Shown here piece after piece: positions 53,600 to 64,000 of a DNA stretch of 64,000 nucleotides; positions within the stretch are counted from its first letter, which is position 1; every line of letters starts with the position of its first letter. The position numbers and the translations under genes were made by a program. The DNA is taken from NCBI GenBank assembly GCA_028564925.1, contig CM053029.1, forward strand, positions 427,964,216 to 428,028,215. Reading direction: 5' to 3'. Source of the DNA: Lithobates sylvaticus (lineage: Eukaryota > Chordata > Amphibia > Anura > Ranidae). The notes under the pieces were generated by a model. The model was not told where the DNA came from, made no database searches, and saw only the letters and a program-made list of their open reading frames with translations.

Positions 53600-54710
53600 A
53601 CTTCAGAGTACCGCTGCAAGAACAATGCTGCTGAAAGCTGCATCCAAAGTTGACTGGACATCCACCTGGTAGAACTTTAAAAAGGTGTGAACAGTGGATG
53701 AGATGGTGGCCTTTACAAAGCTTGGCCACAGAGGCTTGATGAGAATGCTCAGGAAACGCCCTCTGATCTGGTGAAGTGAGCAAATAAAAGTGCAGGGAGA
53801 GTTTTGTCCTTTAGAGTGTAAACTCTGGAGATTCGTTTTCTCATCCATCTGGTGATGGTGGACTTGGAAGAAGGATGTCGCTTGCAAGGTCTCAAGGATA
53901 GGATGATTAGCAAGTCTTTTTTCCTGAAGCTGTGGCCTCTAGGTAGACTCTGATGGCTCTGGCATCCAGGCAATGGAGCGCAATTTTCTTTGGCTGCTTT
54001 GGAGCAGGGCACAAAGATGGCAGGACTATGTCATCTTTTTAGGAAGAAAAGATGGTCTTGGGCGTAATACCGCGTACACACGAGCGGAATTTCCGTCTGA
54101 AAAATCTTAGATGTTTTTTCCGACGGAATTCCGCTCAAGCTTGGCTTGCATACACACGGTCACAAAAAAGTTTGCTAAACTTTCGACCGTCAAGAACGCG
54201 GTGAGGTAGAACACTATGACGAGCCAAGAAAATTAAGTTCAATGCTTCTGAACATGCGTTGAATTGTTTCCGAGCATGCGTAGGAATTTTGTACGTCGGA
54301 ATTGGTACAGACGATTGGAATTTCCGATTGGAAATTTTTTCGACCGAAAAATTGAGAACATGCTCTCAATCTTTTCCTGGCTGGAATTCCGCCAGCAAAA
54401 GTCTGATGGAGCATACACAAGGTCGCATTTTCAGACCAAAAGCTCTCCTCTGACTTTTGCTGGTGGAATTCCCGATCGTGTGTATGGGGCATAAGACTTC
54501 TGTGTCTTTGTGAAGAATGAGGTGTGGCTCCTTAAAAAAGAGACGTGATAGCAACCAAAAAGGCCACTTTGCAGGAAAGATCTTCTATTGTCACTGATGG
54601 ATTTAATGGGTGGTTTCTGCAGTGCAGAGAGAACCAGATTGAGGTCACAAGGAAACATAGGGTGCTGTAAGGGGGACCTGATCCGAGATACACCTTGAAT
54701 ATTAATAATA
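53600..54710 (-). mobile_element. Second DIRS/Ngaro-type relic, recombinase part (fossil)
   Basis: The minus strand reads SLHCRNHPLNPSVTIEDLS CKVAFLVAITS (near 54600) and STVHTFLKFYQVDVQS (near 53680), which match recombinase regions of DIRS-type elements in the right order. It is broken, older than the neighbouring DIRS and of a different subfamily. A Harbinger MITE (54068-54491) is inserted in it. Confidence 0.65.
54068..54491. mobile_element. PIF/Harbinger-like MITE, 424 bp
   Basis: The ends TACCGCGTACACACGAGCGG and, reversed, TGCCCCATACACACGATCGG lie between TAA duplications (54065-54067, 54492-54494). The interior is a series of ttccgacgg-type inverted repeats. Non-coding. Confidence 0.8.
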
Positions 54711-54723
54711 TAATAATTATATT

Positions 54724-55620
54724 TGTAGCACTTACCCCCGAAGGAGCTGCTGGTATTTCCACCCCCAATGATTTGGCTCAACCCGCTTGACACAGCTGTG
54801 TAAGCCCCCATACACACGGTCGGAAATTCCGACCACAAAATCCGTCTGATTTTTTCCGACGGATTTTGTCGGACACTGGTGTTGCATACACACGGCCGGA
54901 CAAAGTTGTCAGAAAATTCGATCATTCTGAACGTTCATTGCATACGACGGAACTATGTAGAGGCTAGTAGCCAATAGCTTTGGTTTTGTAATTTGATCTG
55001 AGCATGCGTGGCACTTTGTCCGTCGGAATTCTCGACACGCGATCGGAAAAAGTCAGATCGGATTTTGTTGTCGGAAGATTTGAGATCCTGCTCTCAAATT
55101 TTTTCCGTCGGAAATTCCGACAGGAAAAAGTCTGATGGAACCCACACACGGGCAGATTTTCCGACAACATGGTCCGATTAGACATTTTCCGTCGGAATTT
55201 CCGACCGTGTGTACAGGGCATAACAGTGTTGATGCAACACCCAATAATAAAAGACAGTTGAATAGTCACAGATCACTTTACCTGTGTTGTCACCTGGGTA
55301 TACACTGCTTCACCTGTTTGGAGAATGAACAAGCCTCACAACAGATTGTATTAAGCCAAAAGATAAGTTTACTAGAACAGGTTCAAACATCAAACACAAG
55401 AACCGTAATTGGTATACAATCCTGACACAGTAAGGAAGCAATAGTTGTGAATGACTATCACATAAGAGCTACCTGGATTGCCTCTGCAGGCGTGTCTCCA
55501 AGTGGGACTAATGCTCAGGCAATACAACCTCAGCACTGGGCATCTTCCCACTTCCAGCACACTGTGCAGACACTAAGATCTGTAATGTGCTACACAGTAT
55601 TTGAACAGAATGATAAGACA
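54724..55620 (+). repeat. LTR-like dispersed repeat, copy C (fossil)
   Basis: tgtagcacttacccccgaag gagctgctgg resembles the starts at 34083 and 60875. The sequence resumes after the nested MITE (54804-55220) with no coding region. Probably an LTR of unknown family; the right limit is a guess. Broken. Confidence 0.35.
54804..55220. mobile_element. PIF/Harbinger-like MITE, 417 bp
   Basis: The ends GCCCCCATACACACGGTCGG and, reversed, TGCCCTGTACACACGGTCGG lie between TAA duplications (54801-54803, 55221-55223). Same family as 54068-54491, in a different target. Confidence 0.85.
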
Positions 55621-55994
55621 GTATAATTAATCAATATTCCCCCTACAGTATCTAGTAGGTAATAGCAACACTGTAAGGCCTTCTTCAGCTAGCCATTTAT
55701 ACTGCATTATTTATAATCCACAGGATCTCCGACCAGTAAAGCAGTGTAGGATAATATAAAGCAGTAACTTCAATTGTGCAAAGTATTTGTGAACTCCTTC
55801 ACTGGCAATGTATTATCGCCCCAAGTAGGGTGAAGAAGATTAGAAATAGAGGCCTCAACAACCCTTGGACTATGCTATTTGACCAAAAGGGAAGCTATAG
55901 ATGCGGGGTCACTAACTGTGGGAATCGTGCGCATATGTACCATAGGAAGTAAGAGGTAATAGGTGCCGACGGTAGAACGCATAAGATCAAGTAG

Positions 55995-56333
55995 TTCATT
56001 AATTGTGGCACTCCATATGTAATATATGGGCTCCTGTGCCCTTGTGGCCTTCTCTATATCGGCCGTACCTCAAGGCAAATGAGAACCAGGATGAACGAAC
56101 ACAGAAGCAACATCCTGACCAAAAAAGATAAATACTCGGTACCAAGGCATTTTAAGGAAATCCACGACAGTAGTAGCCTTAAGGTATTTGACATTGAGGC
56201 CATGCCAAACGAGTTAGATAATGGCAAAAAGCATCAGTTACTGTGTAATAGAGAGGCATATTGGATTATTTCTTTGGGGACTATGGCCCCCAAGGGAGTA
56301 AATGAAGATATAGAACTGCATAATCTCGTATGA
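55995..56333 (+). CDS. PLE GIY-YIG endonuclease fragment
   Basis: The open region starts after a stop at 55992-55994. The core reads CGTPYVIYGLLCPCGLLYIGRTSRQ, with the VIY and YIG halves intact, followed by RMNEHRSNI, the VPRHFKEIH helix and NREAYWIISLGTM with the likely catalytic Glu, ending MAPKGVNEDIELHNLV. It differs clearly from the endonuclease at 20999-21571, so two PLE lineages are present. Upstream RT is missing. Confidence 0.8.
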   Translation, partial: FINCGTPYVIYGLLCPCGLLYIGRTSRQMRTRMNEHRSNILTKKDKYSVPRHFKEIHDSSSLKVFDIEAMPNELDNGKKHQLLCNREAYWIISLGTMAPKGVNEDIELHNLV

Positions 56334-56737
56334 GATCTGCAGTTCCAGTAGAGTTTTTTGCTTTGTCCACTTCACATGCACTTATTACTACCATTTACCA
56401 TCAATAGACCCTACTCCTGGATATTCACTTCAGCAAAGCCAGGTGCATAACCCTTTGCTCCAGTTAGGCGACCGGATGAGACTTAGTCAGTCATTAGAGT
56501 GAGATTGCTCTTCCTATCTAGTACAGGCCCCTGTGGGTGTAGTTTTTAGTTTTAGCCTGATGGGACATGTTTAGAATGGGCAGATATGTGGTGAGTCAGG
56601 TTTGTTTTTAGATAGGTTAGGATTCTCTTTGGCATATATTTCTGCGATAGTAGTTTGGTTTCATGTCTGGTTCATTTACTAAGGTAGTGGGCAAATGGTC
56701 TCCTTGCAGATTTAGAGGTCACATGTCTACGTTTATG

Positions 56738-56742
56738 TACAC

Positions 56743-56791
<49 letters not shown>
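56738..56791. repeat. (TA)n microsatellite beside Tc1
   Basis: A TA run ends at the TA target of the Tc1 element, with a shorter run (58388-58399) after it. Confidence 0.95.
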
Positions 56792-56794
<3 letters not shown>

Positions 56795-58387
56795 TGGTGT
56801 GAAAAAGTGTTTGCCCCCTTCCTCATTTCCTGTTCCTTTGCATGTTTGTCACACTTAAGTGTTTCGGAACATCAAACCAATTTAAACAATAGTCAAGGAC
56901 AACACAAGTAAACACAAAATGCAATTTGTAAATGAAGGTGTTTATTATTAAAGGTGAAAAAAAATCCAAACCATCATGGCCCTGTGTGAAAAAGTGATTG
57001 CCCCCTAAACCTAATAACTGGTTGGGCCACCCTTAGCAGCAACAACTGCAACCAAGCGTTTGCGATAACGTGCAATGAGGCTTTTACAGCGTCCTGGAGG
57101 AATTTTGGCCCACTCATCTTTGCAGAATTGTCCTAATTCAGTTACATTAGAGGGTTTTCGAGCATGAACGGCCTTTTTAGGATTCAGGTCAGGACTTTGG
57201 CTAGGCCACTCCAAAGTCTTCATTTTGTTTTTCTTCAGCCATTCGGTGGTGGACTTGCTGGTGTGTTTAGGATCATTGTCCTGCTGCAGAACCCAAGTTC
57301 GTTTCAGCTTGAGTACACGAACAGATGGTCGGACATTCTCCTTCAGGATCTCTTGGTAGACAGCAGAATTCATAGTTCCTTTTATCACGGCAAGTCTTCC
57401 AGGTCCTAAAGCAGCAAAACAGCCCCAGACCATCACACTACCACCACCATATTTTACTGTTGGTATAATGTTCTTTTTCTGAAATGCAGTGTTCCTTCTA
57501 CGCCAGATATACTTGGACACACACCTTCCAAAGAGTTCCACTTTTGTCTCATCGGTCCACAGAATGTTGTCCCAAAAGTCTTGGGGATCATCAAGATGTG
57601 TTGTGGAGAAATTGAGACGAGCTTTGATGTTCTTTTTGCTCAGCAGTGGTTTTCTCCTTGGAACTCTGCCATGCAGGCCATTTTTGCCCAGTCTTTACCT
57701 GATGGTGGAGGCATGAACGCTGACCTTAACTGAGGCAAGTGAGGCCTGCAGTTCCTTGGACGTTGTTGTGGGGTCTTTTGTGACCTCTTGGATGAGTCGT
57801 CGCTGCGCTCTTGGGGTAATTTTGGGCGGCCGGCCACTCCTGGGAAGGTTCACCACTGTTCCATGTCTTCGCCATTTGTGGATAATGGCTCTCACTGTGG
57901 TTCGCAGGATTCCCAAAGCTTTGGAAATGGCTTTATAACCCTTTCCAGACTGATAGATCTCAATTTCTTTCTTTCTCAATTGTTCCTGAATTTCTTTGGG
58001 TCTCGGCATGATGTGTAGCTTTTAAGGATCTTCTGGTGGACCTTACTGTGTCAAGCAGCTCCTATTTAAGTGATGCCTTGATTGTGAACAGGTGTGGCAA
58101 TAATCAGGCCTGGGTGTGGCTAGAGAAATTGAACTCAGGTGTGGACAACCACAGTTATAGTATGTTTTAACAAGGGGGCAATCACTTTTTCACACATGGC
58201 CATGATGGTTTGGATTTTTTTTCACCTTTAATAATAAACACCTTCATTTACAAATTGCATTTTATGTTTACTTGTGTTGTCCTTGACTATTGTTTAAATT
58301 GGTTTGATGTTCCGAAACACTTAAGTGTGACAAACATGCAAAGGAACAGGAAATGAGGAAGGGGGCAAACACTTTTTCACACCACTG
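56792..58387 (-). mobile_element. Tc1 transposon with long TIRs and dead transposase
   Basis: 1596 bp between TA dinucleotides (56790-56791, 58388-58389). Terminal inverted repeats of about 214 bp (56792-57005, 58174-58387) differ at about two positions. Inner and outer gtgtgaaaaagtg motifs give the IR/DR layout. The transposase on the minus strand is disabled. Confidence 0.95.
57011..58009 (-). pseudogene. Tc1 transposase, disabled
   Basis: The reading frame starts at 58009 (MPRPKEIQEQLRKKEIEIYQ) with both N-terminal helix-turn-helix units and the hook PRSGRPPKIT. A TAA after HASTIR (57695-57697), where lysine is usual, interrupts it. The frame then continues to DETKVELFG (first Asp), QQDNDPKHTSK (second Asp) and SPDLNPKKAVHARK. 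In related proteins SPDLNPIEmLWhdLKKAV is expected, so about eight residues (24 bp) including the catalytic Glu are missing near 57175. It ends AAKGGPTSY. The copy cannot encode an active enzyme. Confidence 0.9.
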
Positions 58388-58399
58388 TATATATATATT

Positions 58400-59540
58400 C
58401 TTATGAGCGTATGAGTGCGTATGTTTTGGGTTTTATACTATTGGTGTTTTATCATTTAAATATATTTTAATATCCAATTGATCAAAGGAGCAACCTATTG
58501 ATTGGCTGACTAACCAATTGGGTGTAGTAATAATAATCTATTATTACTACTAGATAATGACAATAATTTGACAATATTAATTCATAAATTTTTTAATTGA
58601 GTATTAATCATGCATTTGTCATTGAGAATAATAATGTTGGAATATATTAGCATCTCTTAATATCATCACCTTTTAACAGTTTTTTATTATTAGTAGTAAT
58701 TAACCAATTGTTATGAATTTATTACTTTTGTAACTAATCCCCTTAAGGGGGATCTCCCAAAACATTGCACACATGCTCTTTTATGTAACAATTTGTTTTT
58801 ATTCTTGCATGCCTCCTGCCTATTTTTACACTGTATTCTCCGGCATGTGTGCTGTAAGTGGGTATGTGGCAGTGCATATCCAGGCTCCTTAAGTCTTTCC
58901 CCCCTCCCCCGCCTTTTATACTAATCAGGCCTTCTCTGTCCGCGTTTGTCTACAGTGAGTAGCCTGTGAGACATCTGCCCTCAGTATGAGGTACCAGTCC
59001 GGGACAGTGACCGGAAGCATCTGGTGGAACGCACACACACCGGTGCTTCCGGGTCCGGCCGTCAGCGCACGTAGTTGGAGTGCGCGTGCGCAGAGGGGTT
59101 GATCCCAGCGCACGCAACGTCATGGCCATCGCTATGGCCAGGGTGGAATAGAAGTGAGGCTTGAAACGACCGGAAGTTTCGAGTGGAGCGCAAATACACT
59201 CGCACTTCCGAGTCGATCTATCGCTATACGCTCTGTTGGGTTTGAGAGAGTGTCCGCACAAGAAGTTATATGAAGCAGGACTTTACCTATCCCCCTCCAT
59301 CCACGATATAAAAGGTAGATTACATGTGGACTACTAGAGGTATTTATGCTGATGTACACTATACTATAGCCAAACATGTACCCCTTAGATCTGTAGCTGA
59401 AAGATCTCACTACTATCTGTAGATAGGGGATAACTATGGTGGGTGTGATTTGAGGGCGTGGTTGGGAGGACCCGGGGGTGCACAGCTACACCTGCACACG
59501 CACACACATATAAAGAGAGTCCGTGTAATGGGGGGAAAAA
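58400..59540. other. PLE 3' region, non-coding
   Basis: AT-rich to 58800, then GC-richer with mirrored ggaagcaccg-type pieces near 59010-59200 and an NRF1-like gtgcgcgtgcgcaga at about 59081. No gene supported. Confidence 0.45.
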
Positions 59541-59561
59541 GACCATTGCCCATTCCAGGCT

Positions 59562-59605
59562 CTGAGGAAAGGGGTTCTCCTCAGAAATGCGTCAGCCATT
59601 CTTTT
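59562..59605 (+). ncRNA. Hammerhead ribozyme-like motif in the second PLE
   Basis: CTGAGGA (CUGANGA type), a stem of GGGG/CCTC around TTCT, then AGAAATGCGTC. The order and spacing fit a hammerhead core, and the position near the PLE 3' end fits the known association. Confidence 0.45.
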
Positions 59606-59790
59606 GAGGATTCTTCAGATCCACTCAACACCAAGTATAGGCGGGTTGAAGTTCCTAGCAGTGGACGCACTTTACTGTTTATGCCTTCAATCAATACTCG
59701 TTTGTGAGTATAAACTTTGCTGTTTTATACATTTTAAATAAAGCTCTTTAAGTGGTAATGCACAAGGTCAGTGCGCCCTTCTGTTTTCCT

Positions 59791-60870
59791 TTTTTTCTGT
59801 AGTTTATGAATACCCATTATTCTGAGGAGGGCTGCAAGACATCAGGCATTACCTTGAGAAATTGATTGCATCACGTATTGAGAGACTAGACACCAGAGCA
59901 CAGAAGAATTTGTTTCGTTTTAATGTACTTCCAGTGGCAGTTACTTGGTAATGAAATAAGGCTTGAGGCATATGTACCTCTATTGAACTGAACTGTTTCG
60001 TAGGACTACCGGTCCCAGCAACACTGCAAAGTTAGTCTAATTGTGTGAAGTGCAGTATTAGACTTCTGGGCATCAGCCCTCTCACCACACCAGGTCCAGA
60101 CAGATGGATGCCTCCGCTCCTTTGGTTCCCAGTTTGGTGCCACAGTCAGCTCTGTCACGCTGCACTGCTCTGTACATTGACCGGGACCTCTGTCTGGCTC
60201 CGTGAGATGTCTCTGGATCCTCCCCGATCCGACCACACCACTGCTCCAGCAGGCTGTGGTGTAGACTGTCTCTGGTGGCTTCAAATGTTGCTCCGCACCG
60301 AGCAGGCCGCAGTGCTCTTTGGACGCACACCCACAGATCCCTGTGGGCAGGCCATACGTCCCAGCAGGAAGAGAAAGAAGATGGCCACACAGGGCCTTTT
60401 ATTACCTACCCAGAATGCAGTTCAGCCACTCAGTGTTCTCATGGGTAAGTGAGTGGGCATTCTGGGTAGGTGAGTCCTTTTTACAAAGCCACTTTCTGTT
60501 AGGCTTTCCCTATGCTTTTGAAATGGAAAATAAACAAAGTCTATTTCACGTTTATACCACTAGAGGGAGCCAAATACCAATTTATAGCATTGTCCTTTGT
60601 TTAGCATTACATAGCATTAGAAGGCAAAAATACCAGCGTTACATATAATTGGTGGGAGACAGTGAGGGCAGAGGTTTTTGAAAAAGAATGGACAATGCTG
60701 AAACTTGTACTTTCAGAGTACCAAGTTCTGGTCAAGTCCTGTTTGTAGGAAGGCCAGAATGAGACACAGAGCAATCTCTGAGACTGAAGTGCCTGTGTTC
60801 ACACCACGTGAAGGATTTCCAGGCCCAATAGTAGATCTTTCTAGAAGTTGCTTTTCTTGCTTTTAACAAA
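59791..60870. other. Stretch without a supported gene
   Basis: Frames at 60045-60452 and on the opposite strand overlap, carry no domain and look incidental. acccagaatgcag and its inverse near 60410/60455 form a short hairpin. Confidence 0.4.
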
Positions 60871-60874
60871 GTAG

Positions 60875-61165
60875 TGTAGCGCTACCTCCTTAGGAGCCGC
60901 TAGTGAATATGGGTATCTCCCACCCTGCACAGCCAGGCACATGAATTTTCCACTCACTCTGAAGACAAGAAGCAGTCTTTGCAGCTTTGTTTAGTTTTTT
61001 ATTTAGGGAGATTCAATTTGGATGGGGTAAGGGTTCTTATGGGATGCCCACTTGATCAGCAAGAAATCTTCAGGGACACAAACTATATACATCCAGTATA
61101 TACACTTCTCCTTTTCTACCTCCAGCACAGACTTGCTTGTAGAACTACATCTCCCAGGACCAGCT
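60875..61165 (+). repeat. LTR-like dispersed repeat, copy B (fossil)
   Basis: tgtagcgctacctccttagg with accctgcacagccaggcaca and a tatatacatccagtatatac tract parallels 34083-34390. Probably a decayed LTR of unknown family. Broken. Confidence 0.35.
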
Positions 61166-63019
61166 AGCACTGACAGTTTTATTCAACACAATCTCAGTTA
61201 GATCCAAGTGAATGCCCTTTAGTAGTGTAAGAAAAAGAGAGGTCTTTGGTGCTAGCTGTCCCATTCCCTTGGCTACTGCTTCCAGTACCACCTCTTTAGG
61301 CACTGCCAGCCCACCTGGCTGCAGCTGCCCTATTTCACTAGCCCCCCTGGCTACTTCTCCACAGTCCTCCCAGACTGACTCTGCATCCATCCCAGACTGT
61401 TTGCACCCAGTGCCTTCAGGCATGCCTCTCAGTCCTCTGACTGCAACACTCACCAGCCCTTTGACTATATTCCTCCCTGGAGATTTGCCCGGCAGTGTTC
61501 TCCTGCTGTCCTCTCCTTGCTCCCGTGCCTCCTGGTCAGGATCCCTCCGTGTGTCATGAGAAGGGGTCCCTTCCACACCTGAGCCCAGGCCTGAGTTCAC
61601 CACCTCCAGACTGGGAAGCTACTCTCAAAGGCACCTGACACCCTTACACTCCATCTCCATCTTCCACCTGAACTCCACTGCCCCCAGCTTGGCTGACCCT
61701 GTCAGCGAAATTTGGCTGTATGCAGAGCACACAGCCAAATCTTCCGTTTCTAATAATAATAATAACATTTCCGTCTTAATGATATAATGACTTACCTTCT
61801 GATCATATGTCTCCCCTGGTTCCCCATTCCCCAGTAAACAGACATGACCATCCTTCTTACGTTCTCAGTTCCATCAGCATAACTACCCCTGCGGGTAGTC
61901 AGCCTGGTTCTTTTATTTACACATAAACAGGAAGCCACACCATGGAGGGTTTGCCTCCAACAGCTAAACCCCTCCTACACAGTTTGTGACCTCACAGGAA
62001 AATGAACAACACAGGATCTTAATGACCATATAAGGACATGACACAGAATAAATGAATTTATACAATAACCAATGAATGATGACTACAATTCCGTTGATAG
62101 AAATCCTTAATATACATTGTTCCAGAGAACAATGTATACCTAGATTATGCTACCTTCCTTGTGGATGGAAGGTTATCTGCAGATGCACTCTGCGAATCTC
62201 GACATGTGCTGATCAGACACAGCAGAGACAATGAGCGCACATCCGCCCACAAGAGATCTTTGCAGAGCAAACATATGCCCTCAGACGATCGTCTGTGCAA
62301 TGCACAGGGGCCCTTTTCGCTGGCGGACATACCCCCACTCTGCAAACACCTCTCTACAAACAACAGGAAGTTTACCACTACCTAACAGGTCTCAACCAGC
62401 GTCAGTCTGCCCCAGTCAGCTCTTTAGAGCGGGCTGGGATAGAACAAAAAATGGGGGACTCTTATGGCAATACATATTAAAATACATCTAAAACATCTTC
62501 ATAAAATTTTCCACAACAACCCTGAGTATTTGAGGAGGCCTGCCCCCTGCCAACCCATCTGTTGGGGATTGGTCAGGGCCCTCAGAATACTCCAGCCAGC
62601 AAATCCTAGACCCCTCCCAACTGCTTCTGGAATCTTCTCCAAGTTTCCAGCAAACAGGGAGGAGTCACCAGAGATGCTGATGCTAAGTCAGCCAGTCATC
62701 CAGTCACTCAAAACCCTGACCCAGAAAAACACAGTGGGGCCTGCAAGTGTAAAGAGAGCCTTTAAGGTTATCTCAAACATCTTATCTGCAAAATCTTTGA
62801 ATGAAGAAGCATTTTCAATTTGTACAATGAGATGTTTGTTTAAGACTGAGATTGCAGGATCTACTGCCAGAAGACTCTACTTTTTAGTGAAATCTTTTTC
62901 AATAAATAGAGCTCGGCAATGAGTTTCTGAGGGGTGAGAATCTTTTCTGGATTTACCCAGTCAACTTAAATTGCCCATTTTACTTGTTTATGAAAGGGAT
63001 TTTTTTTATTTTATATTTA
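61166..63019. other. Stretch without a supported gene
   Basis: A 152-residue frame at 62464-62922 has no recognisable domain, and C/T-rich sequence at 61240-61700 gives paired open frames on both strands. Nothing identified with confidence. Confidence 0.35.
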
Positions 63020-63206
63020 CAGTTGCAAAAAAAAGTATATGAACCCCTTTGGAATGATATGGATGTCTGCACAAATTGGTCATAAAATGTGATCTGATCT
63101 TCATCTAAGTCACAACAATAGACAATTACAGTCTGCTTAAACTAATAACACACAAAGAATGTAAACATTAACAGTGCAGGTAGAAAAAGTATGTGAACCC
63201 CTAGAC

Positions 63207-63354
63207 CATGGGTCTTCAAACGACGGCCCTCCAGTTGTTCAGGAACTACAATTCCCATCATGCCTAGTCATGTCTGTGAATGTCAGAGTTTTACAATACC
63301 TCATGGGATGTGTAGTTTCACAACAGCTGGAGGGCCGAAGTTTGAGGATCCCTG
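63207..63354. mobile_element. 148-bp hAT-like MITE inside the Tc1 left end
   Basis: The ends CATGGGTCTTCAAACGACGG and, reversed, CAGGGATCCTCAAACTTCGG have 8-bp flanks CCCTAGAC (63199-63206) and TCCTAGAC (63355-63362), differing at one base. Inner arms contain actacaattcccatcatgcc and its inverse. Non-coding. Confidence 0.85.
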
Positions 63355-63520
63355 TCCTAGACTAATGAGATCTTCAAGAGCAAATTGGAGTGAGGTGTCA
63401 GCCAACTGGAATCCAATCAATGAGATGAGATTGGAGGTGTTGGTTACAGCTGCCCTGCCCTATAAAAAAACACACACCAGTTCTGGGTTTGCTTTTCACA
63501 AGAAGCATTACCTGATGTGA

Positions 63521-64000
63521 ATGATACCTCGCACAAAAGAGCTCTCAGAATACCTACGATTAAGAATTGTTGACTTGCATAATGCTGGAAAGGGTTATAA
63601 AAGTATCTCCAAAAGCCTTGCTGTTCATCAGTCCACTGTAAGACAAATTGTCTATAAATGGAGAAACTTCAGCACTGCTGCTACTTTCCCTAGGAGTGGG
63701 CATCCTGTAAAGATGACTGCAAGAGCACAGCGCAGACTGCTCAATGAGGTGAAGAAGAATCCTATGGTGTCAGCTAAAGACTTACAAAAGTCTGTGGCAT
63801 AAGCTAACATCCCTGTTAGCGAATCTACTATACGTAAAACACTAAACAAGAATGGATTTCATGGGAGGATACCACAGAGGAAGCCACTGCTGTCCAAAAA
63901 AAACATTGCTGCACGTTTACAGTTTGCACAAGAGCACCTGGATGTTCCACAGCAGTACTGGCAAAATATTCTGTGGACAGATGAAACCAAAGTTGAGTTG
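63521..64000 (+). pseudogene. Tc1 transposase, partial, one early stop
   Basis: [20 protein letters not shown] opens the first helix-turn-helix, followed by [14 protein letters not shown], the hook [11 protein letters not shown] and the second helix-turn-helix. A TAA at 63800-63802 follows LQKSVA, where related proteins have tyrosine. The same frame continues ANIPVSESTIRKTLNKNGFH to ILWTDETKVEL (first catalytic Asp) at the window end. Only the stop is seen as damage in the visible part. Confidence 0.85.

Larger units (their letters stand above)
55830..59790 (+). mobile_element. Second Penelope-like element, 5'-truncated
   Basis: It begins within a decayed zinc-finger linker (GSYRCGVTNCGN near 55890), continues with GIY-YIG endonuclease (55995-56333) and a long 3' region with a hammerhead-like motif near 59560 and AATAAA near 59735. 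A Tc1 element (56792-58387) is nested in it. Limits are approximate and no target duplication was identified. Confidence 0.7.
63020..64000 (+). mobile_element. Tc1 transposon, third family, cut by window edge
   Basis: It starts CAGTTGCAAAAAAAAGTATA after TA (63018-63019). The direct-repeat motif aaaagtatrtgaacccct occurs at about 63032 and 63186, the IR/DR layout. A transposase gene follows from 63521. The left inverted repeat region is interrupted by a small hAT MITE beside the inner motif. Confidence 0.9.

Noticed and set aside
62464-62922. 152-residue host gene
   Set aside because: No domain, no splice context and ordinary composition. An open frame of this length is expected by chance in 64 kb of mixed DNA.

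Overview
The window looks like intergenic or intronic DNA from a large, repeat-rich amphibian genome. A frog close to the true frogs (Ranoidea) is my best guess. The basis is the mix of elements: several Tc1 families, Penelope-like elements with GIY-YIG endonuclease, a DIRS element, L1-clade LINEs, hAT, PIF/Harbinger and TTAA-targeting (piggyBac-type) non-autonomous elements, and many GC-rich minisatellites. Some repeat families I know only from memory of frog sequence, and no database was searched. I found no convincing host protein-coding gene and no tRNA, rRNA or CRISPR array. Nearly every credible reading frame belongs to a mobile element.

Layout. 1-12.7 kb: short palindromic and hAT-like non-autonomous elements with minisatellites, plus a Tc1 transposon at 4014-5574 that looks complete, with a 347-residue DD34E transposase and 199-bp terminal inverted repeats with no mismatch by eye. 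12.75-23.25 kb: a Penelope-like element (PLE) with 13-bp target duplications, built as an inverted dimer of its 3' end around a broken RT/GIY-YIG gene, with a 5.1-kb TTAA-flanked element inside its left arm. 24.8-29.3 kb: a four-level nest made of a palindromic repeat, a hAT-like element, a PLE-type palindrome, and two different TTAA elements at mirror-image sites. 29.4-34 kb: a Tc1 relic split by an L1 fragment that itself holds a TTAA element, then two fused Tc1 relics. 34-41 kb: a GGT-rich minisatellite, two palindromic MITEs, a PLE RT scrap with a 308-bp hAT element, and stretches without genes. 41.0-47.7 kb: a minus-strand L1 with 17-bp target duplications, holding a Ty3/gypsy fossil. 47.9-53.5 kb: a DIRS element that looks whole. 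53.6-55.6 kb: an older DIRS-type relic and LTR-like sequence, each hit by a Harbinger MITE. 55.8-59.8 kb: a second PLE, with a degenerate Tc1 inside it. 59.8-64 kb: mostly unrecognised sequence, ending in a third Tc1 family cut by the window edge.

The parts do not form a host pathway. Their value is as a record of insertions. Because PLE copies are palindromic, each arm preserves the pre-insertion sequence of the other arm. That shows by direct comparison that two element families insert precisely at TTAA. Recurrent themes are chains of short perfect hairpins inside MITEs, paired CRE and NRF1-like sites carried by unrelated elements, hammerhead-like motifs in the PLE ends, and Tc1 copies sitting in (TA)n tracts.
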